A stretch of 64,000 nt of DNA from Inquilinus ginsengisoli_B (GTDB lineage: Bacteria; Pseudomonadota; Alphaproteobacteria; DSM-16000; Inquilinaceae): contig NZ_JBNDJK010000001.1 in the NCBI RefSeq assembly GCF_050434925.1, positions 4,340,001 through 4,404,000 on the forward strand, given 5' to 3'. Shown in pieces: positions 1 to 9,218 of the stretch (position 1 is the stretch's first letter; every line of letters begins with the position of its first letter). The notes under the pieces are model-generated. The model had not been told where the DNA came from, did not search any database, and saw nothing but the letters and a program-made list of their open reading frames with translations. Made by a program: the position numbers and the translations under genes.

Positions 1-1286
1 GCGGGCAGGAGGCTTCGGTGCAGGCGGACCAGGGCGAGGGCGAGATCCTCCGCGCTGCGCTCGGCCAACAGGGCGCGAGCGCCCGCCAGATCCTCTTCCG
101 TCGCCGGCTCTGCCAGGATGGTTTCCTGGGCCAGCCGCGCCTGGTCACGGCTGCGGATCTCCTCCGCTGCCGGCGGCGGCGACCAGACCGCCTCGATCCG
201 GGCGGCGCCGAGCAGCCTTTCGGCCTGGTGGCGGCGGTTGTACGGCACCAGCACGACGCTGACGCCCTTGCGCCCGGCCCGGCCGGTGCGGCCGCTGCGA
301 TGCTGCAGGACCTGCGCGTCATGCGGCAGCTCGGCATGGATGACCAGGCCGAGATCCGGCAGGTCGAGCCCGCGGGCCGCGACATCGGTGGCGACGCAGA
401 CCCGGGCCCGGCCATCGCGCAGCGCCTGCAGCGCCCGGTTGCGTTCGACCTGGCTCAGCTCGCCCGAGAGCGCCGCCACGGCGAAGCCGCGCTCCAGCAG
501 ATTGCCCTGCAGGCGGCGGACCGCTTCACGGGTCGAGCAGAACACGATGGCGCCGCGTGCCTCGAAGAAGCGCAGGATGTTGACCACCGCGCGCTCGACC
601 TCGTGCGGCGCGACCTGCATCGCCCGGTACTCGATGTCGCGGTGCGGCTCGTCGCGCGACGACATGGCGATGCGCTGGGCGTCATGCTGGAAGCGACGGG
701 CGAGAGCGATGATCTCCTTCGGCAGCGTGGCCGAGAACAGCAGGGTCCGGCGCTCCGCCGGGGCGGCGTCGAGGATCGCCTCGAGATCCTCGCGGAAGCC
801 GAGGTCGAGCATCTCGTCGGCCTCGTCCAGCACCACGGCGCGCAAGGCCGAGAGGTCGAGCTGGCCGCGTTCGATATGGTCGCGCAGGCGACCGGGCGTG
901 CCGACGACGATGTGGCAGCCCGCGGCCAGCAGCCGCTGCTCGCGCCGGGCGTCCATGCCGCCGACGCAGGCGAGGACGCGGCCACCGGCCGGCTGGTACA
1001 GCCATTCCAGCTCGCGCTGCACCTGCAGCGCCAGCTCGCGGGTCGGGGCGATCACCAGGGCGATCGGCGCTCCGCCAGGCCCGAGCCGCTCGGCGTCGCC
1101 GAGCAGCGTGCCGCCGAGGGCCAGGCCATAGGCCACGGTCTTGCCCGACCCGGTCTGGGCCGAGACCAGCAGGTCGCGGTCGGCGTTCTCGGATTGCAGC
1201 ACCGCGGCCTGGACCGGCGTGGGTTCGGCATAGCCGCGCTCGGACAGGGCGCGCAGCAGGCTGGCGGGGGCGGGAGAGAAAGGCAT
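1..1286 (-). CDS. DEAD-box ATP-dependent RNA helicase (3' end outside window)
   Basis: The minus-strand frame from ATG at 1286 stays open to the window edge, so the C-terminus is missing. It reads as a DEAD-box RNA helicase that would unwind or remodel structured RNA in the cytoplasm. Visible motifs in order: Q motif GYAEPTPVQ (residues 18-26), Walker A AQTGSGKT (43-50), DEAD (plus-strand 815-830), SAT (around 725-745), an ARGLDLPDLG motif V and HRSGRTGRAG motif VI (around 280-310). The first 430 codons therefore contain both RecA-like domains. Subfamily (DbpA, RhlE or DeaD) cannot be fixed without the tail. The family assignment is secure. Confidence 0.93.
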   Translation of the reverse strand, partial: MPFSPAPASLLRALSERGYAEPTPVQAAVLQSENADRDLLVSAQTGSGKTVAYGLALGGTLLGDAERLGPGGAPIALVIAPTRELALQVQRELEWLYQPAGGRVLACVGGMDARREQRLLAAGCHIVVGTPGRLRDHIERGQLDLSALRAVVLDEADEMLDLGFREDLEAILDAAPAERRTLLFSATLPKEIIALARRFQHDAQRIAMSSRDEPHRDIEYRAMQVAPHEVERAVVNILRFFEARGAIVFCSTREAVRRLQGNLLERGFAVAALSGELSQVERNRALQALRDGRARVCVATDVAARGLDLPDLGLVIHAELPHDAQVLQHRSGRTGRAGRKGVSVVLVPYNRRHQAERLLGAARIEAVWSPPPAAEEIRSRDQARLAQETILAEPATEEDLAGARALLAERSAEDLALALVRLHRSLLP

Positions 1287-2158
1287 GTCGCACGAGACCC
1301 TTGTTTCGAGCCGTGGCGGACACTGCTCCTGATGGAGATCCCCGACCTTCCGGAACGTCAAAGAACGGCCGCCGCATCGCTGCGGGCCGGTCCAACGGCA
1401 AAAGATCTCTGGATCACCACGCGCATCGATACGCGAACCGGGCCCGGCGCACAAGGGCAGGGCTGCCTTCGGGGTGCGACGGTTTGGCCCGTCAACCGGC
1501 AACCGAATCCGGACGACGACCGAATCCCGGTCGGGACTCACTCGCGTCATCGGCGTCTGCCCGGTCGTGACCTACGAGTTCAGCCAGTCCCTGGCCTCGG
1601 CCGGCCGCCCCCCGCACATCAGCAGCTATGACGGCCCCGCCGCGGACGGCAAGCTGATGCGGGAGACGCTGGAGACCTGTACGGAGCGGCTGACACCGCC
1701 CTACCGCTCCCAGAACATGAAGACGGAGGCTCGCGCCTGGTTCGACGGGCGCATGCGCAGCACGGCGACCGTGCGGGATTTCGACGTCTACGGCAACGTC
1801 GTCCTGCTCAAGGAGTTCGGTCAGGCCGGCGTCCTCGGCGACGAGCGGTCGACTCCGCCGGCCCGAGCTCGACATCTGACTCCACTCCACCATGGTGTCC
1901 ACCAACGCTGATAGTCGACACGAACTCCTGCCGTGGTACTGGCGGCCCCTTCCTCAGGCCATCCGTGCCTCGTGAGCCGCGGCCCCCCGCATACCCGAGT
2001 GTCAATCGGCACCGCCTCGTGTCCCCTCGATACCCGGGGAATACACGCACTCACTGTACCGGTCCGCGCCAAGGCCCGATGCAGGGCACACTTCAATGAA
2101 CCATTCCGGATCTTCGCTCATGGCTTCTGCGGATCTCATACATGGAGTTCGGGTTCGC
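1287..2158. other. Gap of about 870 bp without a supported gene
   Basis: No convincing gene is seen. A plus-strand reading frame at 1474-1911 contains a protein-like stretch (centred on 1690-1830, with ARAWFDGRMRSTATVRDF) and might be a remnant of a gene, but it has no clear ribosome binding site and I do not recognise a family. Other open frames here are compositional. Confidence 0.4.
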
Positions 2159-2896
2159 TCAATGATCCTTCTGGGATCGTCCGGGCCCATGACCACGGCG
2201 GAGTCCGCTATGGCTGGCAGCAAGCATCCGCTCGATAAGATCCTGGCCGGCGCGACGGACGTGCTCGGCTACGATCGCCGCAGTCGCATCTTCGTCCTGG
2301 GCACGGATGCTTTCGATGATCTGCCAATGTTCTCGGCAGACCTGCAGGACCCGTGAGCGGGACATCGGAAACCTGATCGCGAGCGCCTGCAACAAGTCAT
2401 TGTGCCGTTTGGCGACGACGAGGGCCTCGTGATTGTAATGACCTTCGTAGCAGATCGCATGGTAGCGCTGATTGTGGTGGCGCCATTGCTCGGGCCCCTC
2501 TGTCTCGGCACCCCGATCATATTCGCGCTGCGCGGCAATCAGTTCCTCAAGCTCTTTCTCGCTCCGGTGCCGGACGAACCAGCGGATGAGATAGGGTTCC
2601 AGGACCGCTCTCACCTCATGGATGTTGCGCAAAAAGGCGTCGTCGATCTGGCGGACGCGGGCCCCGCGGTTTGGTTCAAAGGTGACGATCCCCTCGCCTT
2701 GCAATTGATGCAGCGCCTCGCGAACGGGAATGGCGCTGCTTTCATAACGCTTGGCAAGCTCGGCGATCTTGAGCCTGGATCCTGAGGCCAGACGTCCCTC
2801 GATGATGTCGGCGCGGATCAACTCGCGCAGCCGGCTGTAGTTGGGCTGCGCGGGTGCCTCGTCTCTCATTTCCGGATCCAGGATGTCCATCCCCAT
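2159..2896 (-). CDS. GntR-family (FCD/FadR-type) transcriptional regulator A
   Basis: 245 aa. The N-terminal winged helix-turn-helix (residues about 18-85, with SGSRLKIAELAKRY and VREALHQLQGEGIV) is typical of GntR, followed by an all-helical FCD ligand-binding domain (about 95-220, with the acidic and histidine residues that bind metal in this fold). It is divergent from the binding-protein gene at 3240 and next to a sugar-acid ABC/dehydratase locus, so it most likely represses that locus and is released by a sugar-acid intermediate (inference). Candidate operators lie at 3130-3160 and 10511-10533. Start ATG 2896 is favoured; ATG 2890 is an alternative. Confidence 0.9.
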   Translation of the reverse strand: MGMDILDPEMRDEAPAQPNYSRLRELIRADIIEGRLASGSRLKIAELAKRYESSAIPVREALHQLQGEGIVTFEPNRGARVRQIDDAFLRNIHEVRAVLEPYLIRWFVRHRSEKELEELIAAQREYDRGAETEGPEQWRHHNQRYHAICYEGHYNHEALVVAKRHNDLLQALAIRFPMSRSRVLQVCREHWQIIESIRAQDEDATAAIVAEHVRRAGQDLIERMLAASHSGLRRGHGPGRSQKDH

Positions 2897-3129
2897 GGTT
2901 CATTTCTCGATCTCAACAACTTCGCCGTGCGCCTACACCGCTCCGCCGACTCGCACTATGGGCATCACGTTCCCGAAGCGACAGTCCCGGGACAGCTATT
3001 CTAGCCCTGACGACCTCCGATGGCGCGCATTTCGAGGGCAACCGGGAATTCGGCAGGAACGCCATACGCCATAGAGGAAATTCCAGTGCTCGGCAGGAAT
3101 CGACCACCGGTCTGGGCGATATCCAACTC

Positions 3130-3160
3130 TTGACAAATAATATATGATTTTCAGATTATC
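3130..3160 (+). promoter_or_regulatory. Promoter with candidate GntR-A operator before the binding-protein gene
   Basis: A perfect -35 TTGACA (3130-3135) is followed after 18 bp by GATTAT (3154-3159, 4 of 6 matches to the -10). The spacer holds an imperfect palindrome ATAATATATGAT. The same block, TTGACARATAATATATGAT, occurs in front of the oppositely oriented enzyme/transport operon at 10511-10533, which suggests a common regulator binding between -35 and -10. Confidence 0.7.
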
Positions 3161-3239
3161 ATATGCAACGAGAATGAGAAATGAGCCAGATCCAACCCGG
3201 ATCCGGTTCGACGAGAAAACGCCCAGAGGGAGTGAAACG

Positions 3240-4745
3240 ATGACGATCCAGGGAGATCCAAATCGGCTGTGGATCAGTCGGCGCCAGTTGCTCGGCTATT
3301 CCGCAGGCGCGGCTTTGGCTACCGCCATCGGCCGCGTGCCGGGCGCCGCCGCCGCGGAAAATCTCGGCGCCGTCACGCAGGAGCAATGGACGCCCGAATT
3401 CATCGGAAGCATTGCCGGGACGGTCGACGTCGACACGGCGGCAGAGTGTGCCAAGGTCGTGCCGCTCGACTACAAGGGCAGGCTCACCTACTGGTATGTC
3501 GGCCCCAACCAAGCGTCGACGCCGTTTCAGCACAAGCTCGAGGCCGAATTCTGGGATGCGTTTGCCAAGACCTATCCCAATATCACGGTCGAGAAGCAGA
3601 GCATCGACTACAACGAGATCCCCAATAAGTTGCGAACCGCGGCCCTGGGCAGGGCCGCTCCGATGGTTGCCCGGCTGATGCTGCTGTGGGGATGCGAATT
3701 CGCCGCCAAGGGCTTTCTCCAGGAACTCAAGCCGGAGGATGTCGGCTACCCGAGCAGCGAGTTCTGGCCCCGCGCCCTGCGATCCGCCACGTGGAAAGAC
3801 AAGACCTACGGCATCCCGACCAACAACGAGACGATGGCCTTTATCTGGAACGCAGACCTGTTCCACCAAGCCGGCCTCGACCCGGAGAACCCGCCGGCGA
3901 CGTGGGACGACGTGGTCGCCTATTCCAAGCAGATCAAGGACCAGACGGGCAAGCAGGGCTACGGCCTGGTGGCCCGCCGCAATGCCGGCAATACGCCGTA
4001 CCGCTTCATGCCGCAGATGTGGGCTTATGGCGGTGGCGCCCTGGACGAGGCCGAGCCCAACCCGACCTATCAGAAGATCCTGATCGATAATGATGGATCA
4101 CGTGCGGCCCTGCAGGCGGTCTATAACATGTATGTCCGTGACCGCTCGGTGCCGGTTTCGGCATTGACCAACGCCCAGACGGAGAACCAGGACCCCTTCA
4201 TTGCCGGGCGGCTGGGCATGATGATCAGCCATCCGACCGAATATGCGACCATGCTCGACCGAGCGGCCAGGGCAACCGGCGACGACAAGAAGATGGCCGA
4301 TGCCGTCGTCCAAAACATGCGCTACGGCCTGATACCCAGGGGGCCCGCCCGACGCGCCGTCGTCTTCGGCGGGTGGAACGTACACATGTTCAATCCGGAC
4401 GTGGTCGACGGCGACTTCGATGCAGACGCGGCGCGCGCCTTCATCGCCTTCTCAACCGGCCCGGAATGGTCGACGAAGCTCAACTGGGAGCAATCCAACC
4501 CCGGCAATCTGCGCGGCTTCCGCACCAAGTGGATGAAGCAGCGGCTCGAGCAGATAAAATTCCTCAACGTCACCACCTCGATGCTGCCGAGCGGCATACC
4601 CTTCCCCGTCATTCCGGAGTCGACGGAGATCATGAACATCATCGTGCCGGACATGATGCAGAACGCGCTGACGGAAAAGATGACCGTCGGGCAGGCCACC
4701 CAAGATGCAGCCAAGAAGATCAAGGATATCTTCAGCCCGCTGTAG
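3240..4745 (+). CDS. ABC transporter extracellular sugar-binding protein (family 1), Tat-exported
   Basis: 501 aa from ATG 3240, chosen because GAGGGAG lies about 8 bp upstream and the product then begins with a twin-arginine signal (SRRQLLGYSAGAALA, residues about 13-27) ending in an Ala-rich cleavage region. An in-frame upstream ATG-like start at 3144 lies inside the promoter and is rejected. The mature part is a two-lobed SBP_bac_1 protein that would capture a carbohydrate or sugar acid in the periplasm and deliver it to the permeases encoded at 5990-7830. It is transcribed alone and converges with the rest of the transporter operon, an unusual split. Ligand unknown. Confidence 0.9.
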   Translation: MTIQGDPNRLWISRRQLLGYSAGAALATAIGRVPGAAAAENLGAVTQEQWTPEFIGSIAGTVDVDTAAECAKVVPLDYKGRLTYWYVGPNQASTPFQHKLEAEFWDAFAKTYPNITVEKQSIDYNEIPNKLRTAALGRAAPMVARLMLLWGCEFAAKGFLQELKPEDVGYPSSEFWPRALRSATWKDKTYGIPTNNETMAFIWNADLFHQAGLDPENPPATWDDVVAYSKQIKDQTGKQGYGLVARRNAGNTPYRFMPQMWAYGGGALDEAEPNPTYQKILIDNDGSRAALQAVYNMYVRDRSVPVSALTNAQTENQDPFIAGRLGMMISHPTEYATMLDRAARATGDDKKMADAVVQNMRYGLIPRGPARRAVVFGGWNVHMFNPDVVDGDFDADAARAFIAFSTGPEWSTKLNWEQSNPGNLRGFRTKWMKQRLEQIKFLNVTTSMLPSGIPFPVIPESTEIMNIIVPDMMQNALTEKMTVGQATQDAAKKIKDIFSPL

Positions 4746-4852
4746 CGGTGGCTCGACCACTCGGGGATGTGCAGGAAGACTCATCCGAGGTGCTGGCGGT
4801 GTCGCCGGCACCTCGCAAGGCGCAGCTTCCTCGGAGTGACCGGGAACGCGCC

Positions 4853-5944
4853 TCAGGCTGCCTGCAGCGCCAGGCCGCTCTCCGCGTCGAACAGATGCAG
4901 CCGCTGCTGATCGAACGTCACCCAGACACTCTCATTCGGCCGGAGACGGATATGGGGCGGCGAGCTCACGATGATCGTTGATGCGCCGACATGGACGTGG
5001 GCGTAGGTGACATCCCCCGTCGGTTCCACCGTGTAGATGCGGCCGGGAACGGAGTCGGGATGGCTCTCGTCCGACAGGCGGATTGCGCTGTGCCGGGCCC
5101 CGACGACGACGTCACGTGCGGCGGCGGTCTTGCGCGCGTTGGCGGCCGACAGCGGGCAACGCCAGCCGGCCGGGCCTTCGACGATGGCGCCGTCAGGCGT
5201 CGTCGACACCGTTCCCCTGACCAGGTTCATGGCCGGGCTGCCGACGAAGCCGGCGACGAAGGTGTTCACCGGGTTGTCGAAGATGCGGTCTGGGCTGTCA
5301 TATTGCTGCAGCACGCCCCCGTTCATCACAGCGACCCTGTCAGCCATCGTCATAGCCTCGAGCTGGTCGTGGGTCACATAGATCACCGTGGCGTGCAGAT
5401 CCTGGTGGAAGCGCTTCAGTTCGCTGCGCATCTGCACCCTCAGCTTCGCGTCGAGATTGGACAGGGGCTCGTCCATCAGGAAGACCTTGGGCTCCCGCAC
5501 GAGGGCCCGGCCGAGAGCCACGCGCTGCTGCTGCCCGCCCGACAGCTCGCGCGGCTTGCGCTCCAGCAGGTGTTCGATATCGAGAAGCCTGGCCGCCGAG
5601 CGGATCTTCGGATCGATCGCCGATGCCGGCGTTTTGCGCATCTTCAGGGGAAACGCAAGGTTCCTGTAGACGGTCTTGTTCGGGTACAGCGCATAGTTCT
5701 GAAACACCATTGCGATGTCCCGGTCCTTCGGATCGAGGTCGGTGACGAGACGATCGCCGATATAGATCCCGCCACCGGAGACCTCGATGAGGCCCGCGAT
5801 GAGATTCAGCGTCGTGGTCTTGCCGCACCCGGAGGGCCCCACGAGTGCCACGAATTCGCCATCCTCGACGGTCAGTGAGACGTCCTGGACAGCCTTGTAG
5901 CTGCCATAGCTTTTGACGACGTTCTGCAGTTTTACCTGGGCCAT
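4853..5944 (-). CDS. ABC transporter ATPase (UgpC/MsmK/MalK type)
   Basis: 363 aa. Energises the carbohydrate importer on the inner face of the membrane. Visible: Walker A GPSGCGKTT (residues about 37-45), Q-loop in MVFQNYALYPNKTV, signature LSGGQQQRVALGRAL, Walker B FLMDEPLSNLDAKLR, switch His in YVTHDQLEAMT, and a C-terminal OB/TOBE regulatory domain (about 235-355). It is the last gene of the leftward operon behind two permeases. It is the only transporter ATPase in the window, so it may also serve the second importer at 15766-18855, which lacks one (inference; MsmK-type ATPases are known to be shared). Confidence 0.95.
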   Translation of the reverse strand: MAQVKLQNVVKSYGSYKAVQDVSLTVEDGEFVALVGPSGCGKTTTLNLIAGLIEVSGGGIYIGDRLVTDLDPKDRDIAMVFQNYALYPNKTVYRNLAFPLKMRKTPASAIDPKIRSAARLLDIEHLLERKPRELSGGQQQRVALGRALVREPKVFLMDEPLSNLDAKLRVQMRSELKRFHQDLHATVIYVTHDQLEAMTMADRVAVMNGGVLQQYDSPDRIFDNPVNTFVAGFVGSPAMNLVRGTVSTTPDGAIVEGPAGWRCPLSAANARKTAAARDVVVGARHSAIRLSDESHPDSVPGRIYTVEPTGDVTYAHVHVGASTIIVSSPPHIRLRPNESVWVTFDQQRLHLFDAESGLALQAA

Positions 5945-5989
5945 TGCGGGTTCCTCGGATGTGCGATCATTGGCATTGGTGGGATGCGG

Positions 5990-6871
5990 TCAAGACTTGA
6001 CCGCTCCCTCGGTCAACGCCCTCACGAAGTATTTTTGAAGGATCAGGAACATGGCGACGACGGGAACGCTCATGATGAACGAGGCTGCCATCAGGCCCGG
6101 CCAATTCGTCGCATATTCCGTAAAGAAGTATTGCAAGCCCACCGGCAATGTCATCTTGGATTGATCATTGAGGAATGTCAGGGCGTAGATGTATTCGTTC
6201 CAGGCGATGATGAACGAATAAATCGCCGTGGCGATGATGCCGGGCGAGGACAGCGGCATCACAACGAACAGAAACGCCTGGAACCGCGTGGCGCCATCGA
6301 TGCGGGCGGCCTGCTCGAGCTGAACCGGGATGTTGTCGTAGAAGCCCTTCAGCAGCCAGATCGAAAGCGGCAGGCCGAACGTCAGATAGGTCAGGATCAA
6401 GGATGCGTGGGTATTCACAAGTCCGAGCCACCGCATCAGGATGAACAGCGGCATCAGGAACACCACCGCGGGAAACATGTTACGCAAGAGAACTGAATAG
6501 AACAGCAGATTGCGACCGGGAAATCGAAAGCGCGAGAAGGCATAGGCAGCCGGCACGGCCACCACCAGTCCCAGGACCGTGGTCGCCGTCGACACAACGA
6601 GGCTGTTCAGCATGTAGGTCAGGAATTCCCGACCGACATCGCTGGCCGGCGACAGCAGTCGCCAATACTGCTCCAACGTCGGGCTCGTCGGAATCCATTG
6701 CGGTGGATATTGCAGGGCGGCGAACTGCCCCTTCACCGAGGTCAACAGCATCCACAGCATCGGGAGGGCCGAGAATGCCGTCAGAACGACGAGGAACACA
6801 TTGCCCACGAGGCGCCATGTATCGCGTGGCCTGCGTCGGATCGGGTGGGTGACTGTCTCGGTGGCGCTCAT
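5990..6871 (-). CDS. ABC transporter permease, MalG/UgpE type
   Basis: 293 aa from ATG 6871, whose ATGA overlaps the stop of the upstream permease gene, a strong sign of translational coupling. The longer open frame upstream runs through that gene and is not used. About six transmembrane helices are apparent, and the cytoplasmic EAA loop reads EQAARIDGATRFQAFLFVVMPL, the contact site for the ATPase. Inner-membrane half of the importer with the product of 6868-7830. Confidence 0.93.
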   Translation of the reverse strand: MSATETVTHPIRRRPRDTWRLVGNVFLVVLTAFSALPMLWMLLTSVKGQFAALQYPPQWIPTSPTLEQYWRLLSPASDVGREFLTYMLNSLVVSTATTVLGLVVAVPAAYAFSRFRFPGRNLLFYSVLLRNMFPAVVFLMPLFILMRWLGLVNTHASLILTYLTFGLPLSIWLLKGFYDNIPVQLEQAARIDGATRFQAFLFVVMPLSSPGIIATAIYSFIIAWNEYIYALTFLNDQSKMTLPVGLQYFFTEYATNWPGLMAASFIMSVPVVAMFLILQKYFVRALTEGAVKS

Positions 6872-7830
6872 GTCGAGGCCCTCCTGTCGCCGCGCGTCAG
6901 CGCCCGCACGTAGAAGTAGCCGGCCGCCATCATGATGATGAACAGGATGACCGAATATGCCGAGGCAAGGCCGAAGCGGATGCGCCCGAAAGCAAGCTGA
7001 TAGATGTGGGTGATCCAGATCTCCGATGCGCCGGCGGGTCCACCACCCGTCATGACGTTGGGAATGGTGAAGCTGTTCAGGTTGTTCACGAGGAGGAGAA
7101 GCACGGTGATCAATGTCACGCCGTGAACATGGGGCACGGTGACATGCCAGAAACGTTGCCAGGCACTGGCGCCATCGATCCGCGCGGCACGCAGCAACTG
7201 ATCCGGTACGGTCTGAAGACCCGCGAGCATCATGATCATGGCGAAGGGAAACTCCTTCCAGATATTCACCAGGATCAGCGAAGGCATCACGGCGCTGCGG
7301 TCGTCGAGAAAGTTGATCGGGTGATCGGTTAGCCCGAGCGCTACGGAGACGGCCCCGATCACGCCGAAATCGCTGTGGAACAGCCAGCGCCATACATAGG
7401 ACGCGGCGACGGCGCTGATCACATACGGCACCAGCAGGATGCCCCGAAGCGGACCTCGGGCCGTGAATTGCCGGTTAAGGGCGAGCGCGGCAGCGAAGCC
7501 GATCGCGAAGGCGAAGACGGTAGAGAAGCCGGTCCAGATGATGGTGTTGTATGTTGCCTCATGAAAACTCTCGGCTTGCAAAACAGCCGTGTAGTTGTCG
7601 AGCCCAACAAACTCCTTCTGATCGAAGGTCAGGTTCGGCTGAGTGTTGAAAAAGGAGAGATAGACCGTGTAGTAGACAGGATAGGCGATGACAAGCAGCA
7701 TCACCGCCATCGCAGGCAGTACATAAAGATAGTCAAAGCGATGACGGATTATCCTTCGGGCCAAGCCGAAGCGTGCCGTCGGGGCCATCTGCAGCACCTC
7801 CGGTCGGCTCTCACGTTCCACAATCGTCAC
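6868..7830 (-). CDS. ABC transporter permease, MalF/UgpA type
   Basis: 320 aa. A hydrophobic segment near residue 36 (YLYVLPAMAVMLLVIAYPVY) is followed by a periplasmic stretch and further helices. The EAA-type loop is present as LRAARIDGASAWQRFWHVTV. It pairs with the permease encoded just downstream (4-bp overlap). It is preceded by two enolase-superfamily genes in the same direction, so uptake and catabolism are probably co-transcribed from a promoter near 10.5 kb. Confidence 0.93.
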   Translation of the reverse strand: MTIVERESRPEVLQMAPTARFGLARRIIRHRFDYLYVLPAMAVMLLVIAYPVYYTVYLSFFNTQPNLTFDQKEFVGLDNYTAVLQAESFHEATYNTIIWTGFSTVFAFAIGFAAALALNRQFTARGPLRGILLVPYVISAVAASYVWRWLFHSDFGVIGAVSVALGLTDHPINFLDDRSAVMPSLILVNIWKEFPFAMIMMLAGLQTVPDQLLRAARIDGASAWQRFWHVTVPHVHGVTLITVLLLLVNNLNSFTIPNVMTGGGPAGASEIWITHIYQLAFGRIRFGLASAYSVILFIIMMAAGYFYVRALTRGDRRAST

Positions 7831-7920
7831 GATGAAATCCCCCGTTCACGAAGATGGAATTGCGCGGTCGGGACAGGCCTCGCACCTGTCCCAGTCATGC
7901 GCTCTCCTACGACGGAAGAG

Positions 7921-9087
7921 TCATTTCCCGCCGTCGCCATAGCCCTCGACGACGGTGGCGCGCAGGTGCTGTACGTTCATGCTGATCCCCAAGCCGGGGC
8001 CTCCCGACAGCTGCAGCCGGCCGCCGCGATTGTCGAGCGGTGTGTCGAGGAATGCATTGTATTTCCCGAGATCGTACCGGCTCGTTTCGAGGCGATAGAA
8101 GTTGGGGACCGTCATCATGACCTGCGCTCCGGCGACGACGTTGATCGGTCCGCTCGCGTCATGAGGTGAGATTGGGATGTAGTGAGCCTCGGCCATCGTG
8201 GCGATCTTCTTTAGTTCCGAGATGCCTCCTGCCCAGGTCACATCCGGCATGATGTAGTCGGCCAGCGAATTCTGCAGGATCGGGACGAAGTCCCACCTCG
8301 TGTGCAGTCTCTCGCCGACGGAGATCGCCGCATTGACCCTCTCTCGGACTTGCCCCAACGCGCCGTAGCTCTCGGGTGGCACGGGCTCCTCGAACCAGTC
8401 GATCTGGCCGGCCTCCTCTAGAGATCGGCACAGGCGAATCGCGGTCGGCACATCAAATCGGCCATGCGCATCAATCAGGATATCCACGTCAGGCCCTGCG
8501 ACCTTCCGGATCAGGGCCGTGAGATCCGCCGCCTCCTTCTCGCCGCGCTTCGTCATCTGGCCATCCAGGTAGCCGTGCCGATGACCCACGGTTCCATCAT
8601 AGGCGGGAAAGGGATCGAACTTGATGCCGGTATGACCGGATTCGACAATGGCGCGGATCTCCTTCGTCACCCCTTCCGCATCCGTGAAGTTCCTCTGGTC
8701 CGGGTGCGTGTAGAGGAGGATGTCCTCGCGAACGGGTCCGCCCAGCAACTCGTATATCGGCAGGCCAAGACGCTTGCCCCGAATGTCCCACAGCGCGATG
8801 TCGATCGCGCTGACGATGTGCGAGGCCGCGCCCCGGGTTCCCATATAGGTGAATGAGCGAAAGATCTTGTTCCAGATCAGCTCAATCTTGGCTGGATCGT
8901 CGCCGACGAGCAGTGCATTGAGCTGGCGGATGCCATCGGCGACGACCCGGTTAGCCACCTTGGTCGTCGTCGTAACCTCGCCCCAGCCCGAAATTCCCTC
9001 GTCCGTATGAACTTCGACAAACAGGTATTCGGCCCAGGAACTGCTATCGGCTTTGACAAGCCAAGGAACAACCGACGTTATCTTCAT
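7921..9087 (-). CDS. Enolase-superfamily (mandelate racemase/muconate lactonizing) sugar-acid dehydratase-like enzyme A1
   Basis: 388 aa from ATG 9087, with AGGAG correctly spaced; a longer open frame to 9138 has no such site. N-terminal capping domain (1-125) and C-terminal modified TIM barrel. Expected active-site residues are visible: K156 and D158 in IKFDPF, D206 and H208 in IDAHGR, E233/E234 in WFEEP, E259 in SVGER, D282, and H309 in SPHD. Such enzymes abstract a proton alpha to a carboxylate using Mg2+; in this context dehydration of an aldonate or aldarate is likely (inference, substrate unknown). A near-collinear paralogue is encoded at 18866-20035. Confidence 0.9.
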   Translation of the reverse strand: MKITSVVPWLVKADSSSWAEYLFVEVHTDEGISGWGEVTTTTKVANRVVADGIRQLNALLVGDDPAKIELIWNKIFRSFTYMGTRGAASHIVSAIDIALWDIRGKRLGLPIYELLGGPVREDILLYTHPDQRNFTDAEGVTKEIRAIVESGHTGIKFDPFPAYDGTVGHRHGYLDGQMTKRGEKEAADLTALIRKVAGPDVDILIDAHGRFDVPTAIRLCRSLEEAGQIDWFEEPVPPESYGALGQVRERVNAAISVGERLHTRWDFVPILQNSLADYIMPDVTWAGGISELKKIATMAEAHYIPISPHDASGPINVVAGAQVMMTVPNFYRLETSRYDLGKYNAFLDTPLDNRGGRLQLSGGPGLGISMNVQHLRATVVEGYGDGGK

Positions 9088-9152
9088 GACGACTCCTGAA
9101 GTCTTGATCTCGCGGATCTTATGCGCTGCTGCCGTCAATTCGGCTTGCGTTG

Positions 9153-9177
9153 CCGCGCGCCAAGCTCTGGCGCGCGG
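9153..9177. other. Strong intercistronic hairpin
   Basis: A perfect 10-bp GC-rich stem (arms 9153-9162 and 9168-9177, CCGCGCGCCA pairing with TGGCGCGCGG) with a 5-nt loop sits between two co-directional dehydratase-like genes. There is no T-run, so it is not an intrinsic terminator. It may stabilise or process the operon mRNA. Confidence 0.6.
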
Positions 9178-9218
9178 CTGCGCTGCCAGGTCCGACGTCC
9201 GAGTTCAGCCGATTGGGC

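Noticed and set aside
18..1631. 537-codon plus-strand frame at the left edge
   Set aside because: Antisense to the helicase gene, whose motifs are unambiguous on the other strand.
1474..1911. Possible gene in the first long gap
   Set aside because: Some protein-like sequence but no start signal or recognisable family; kept only as a note on the gap.
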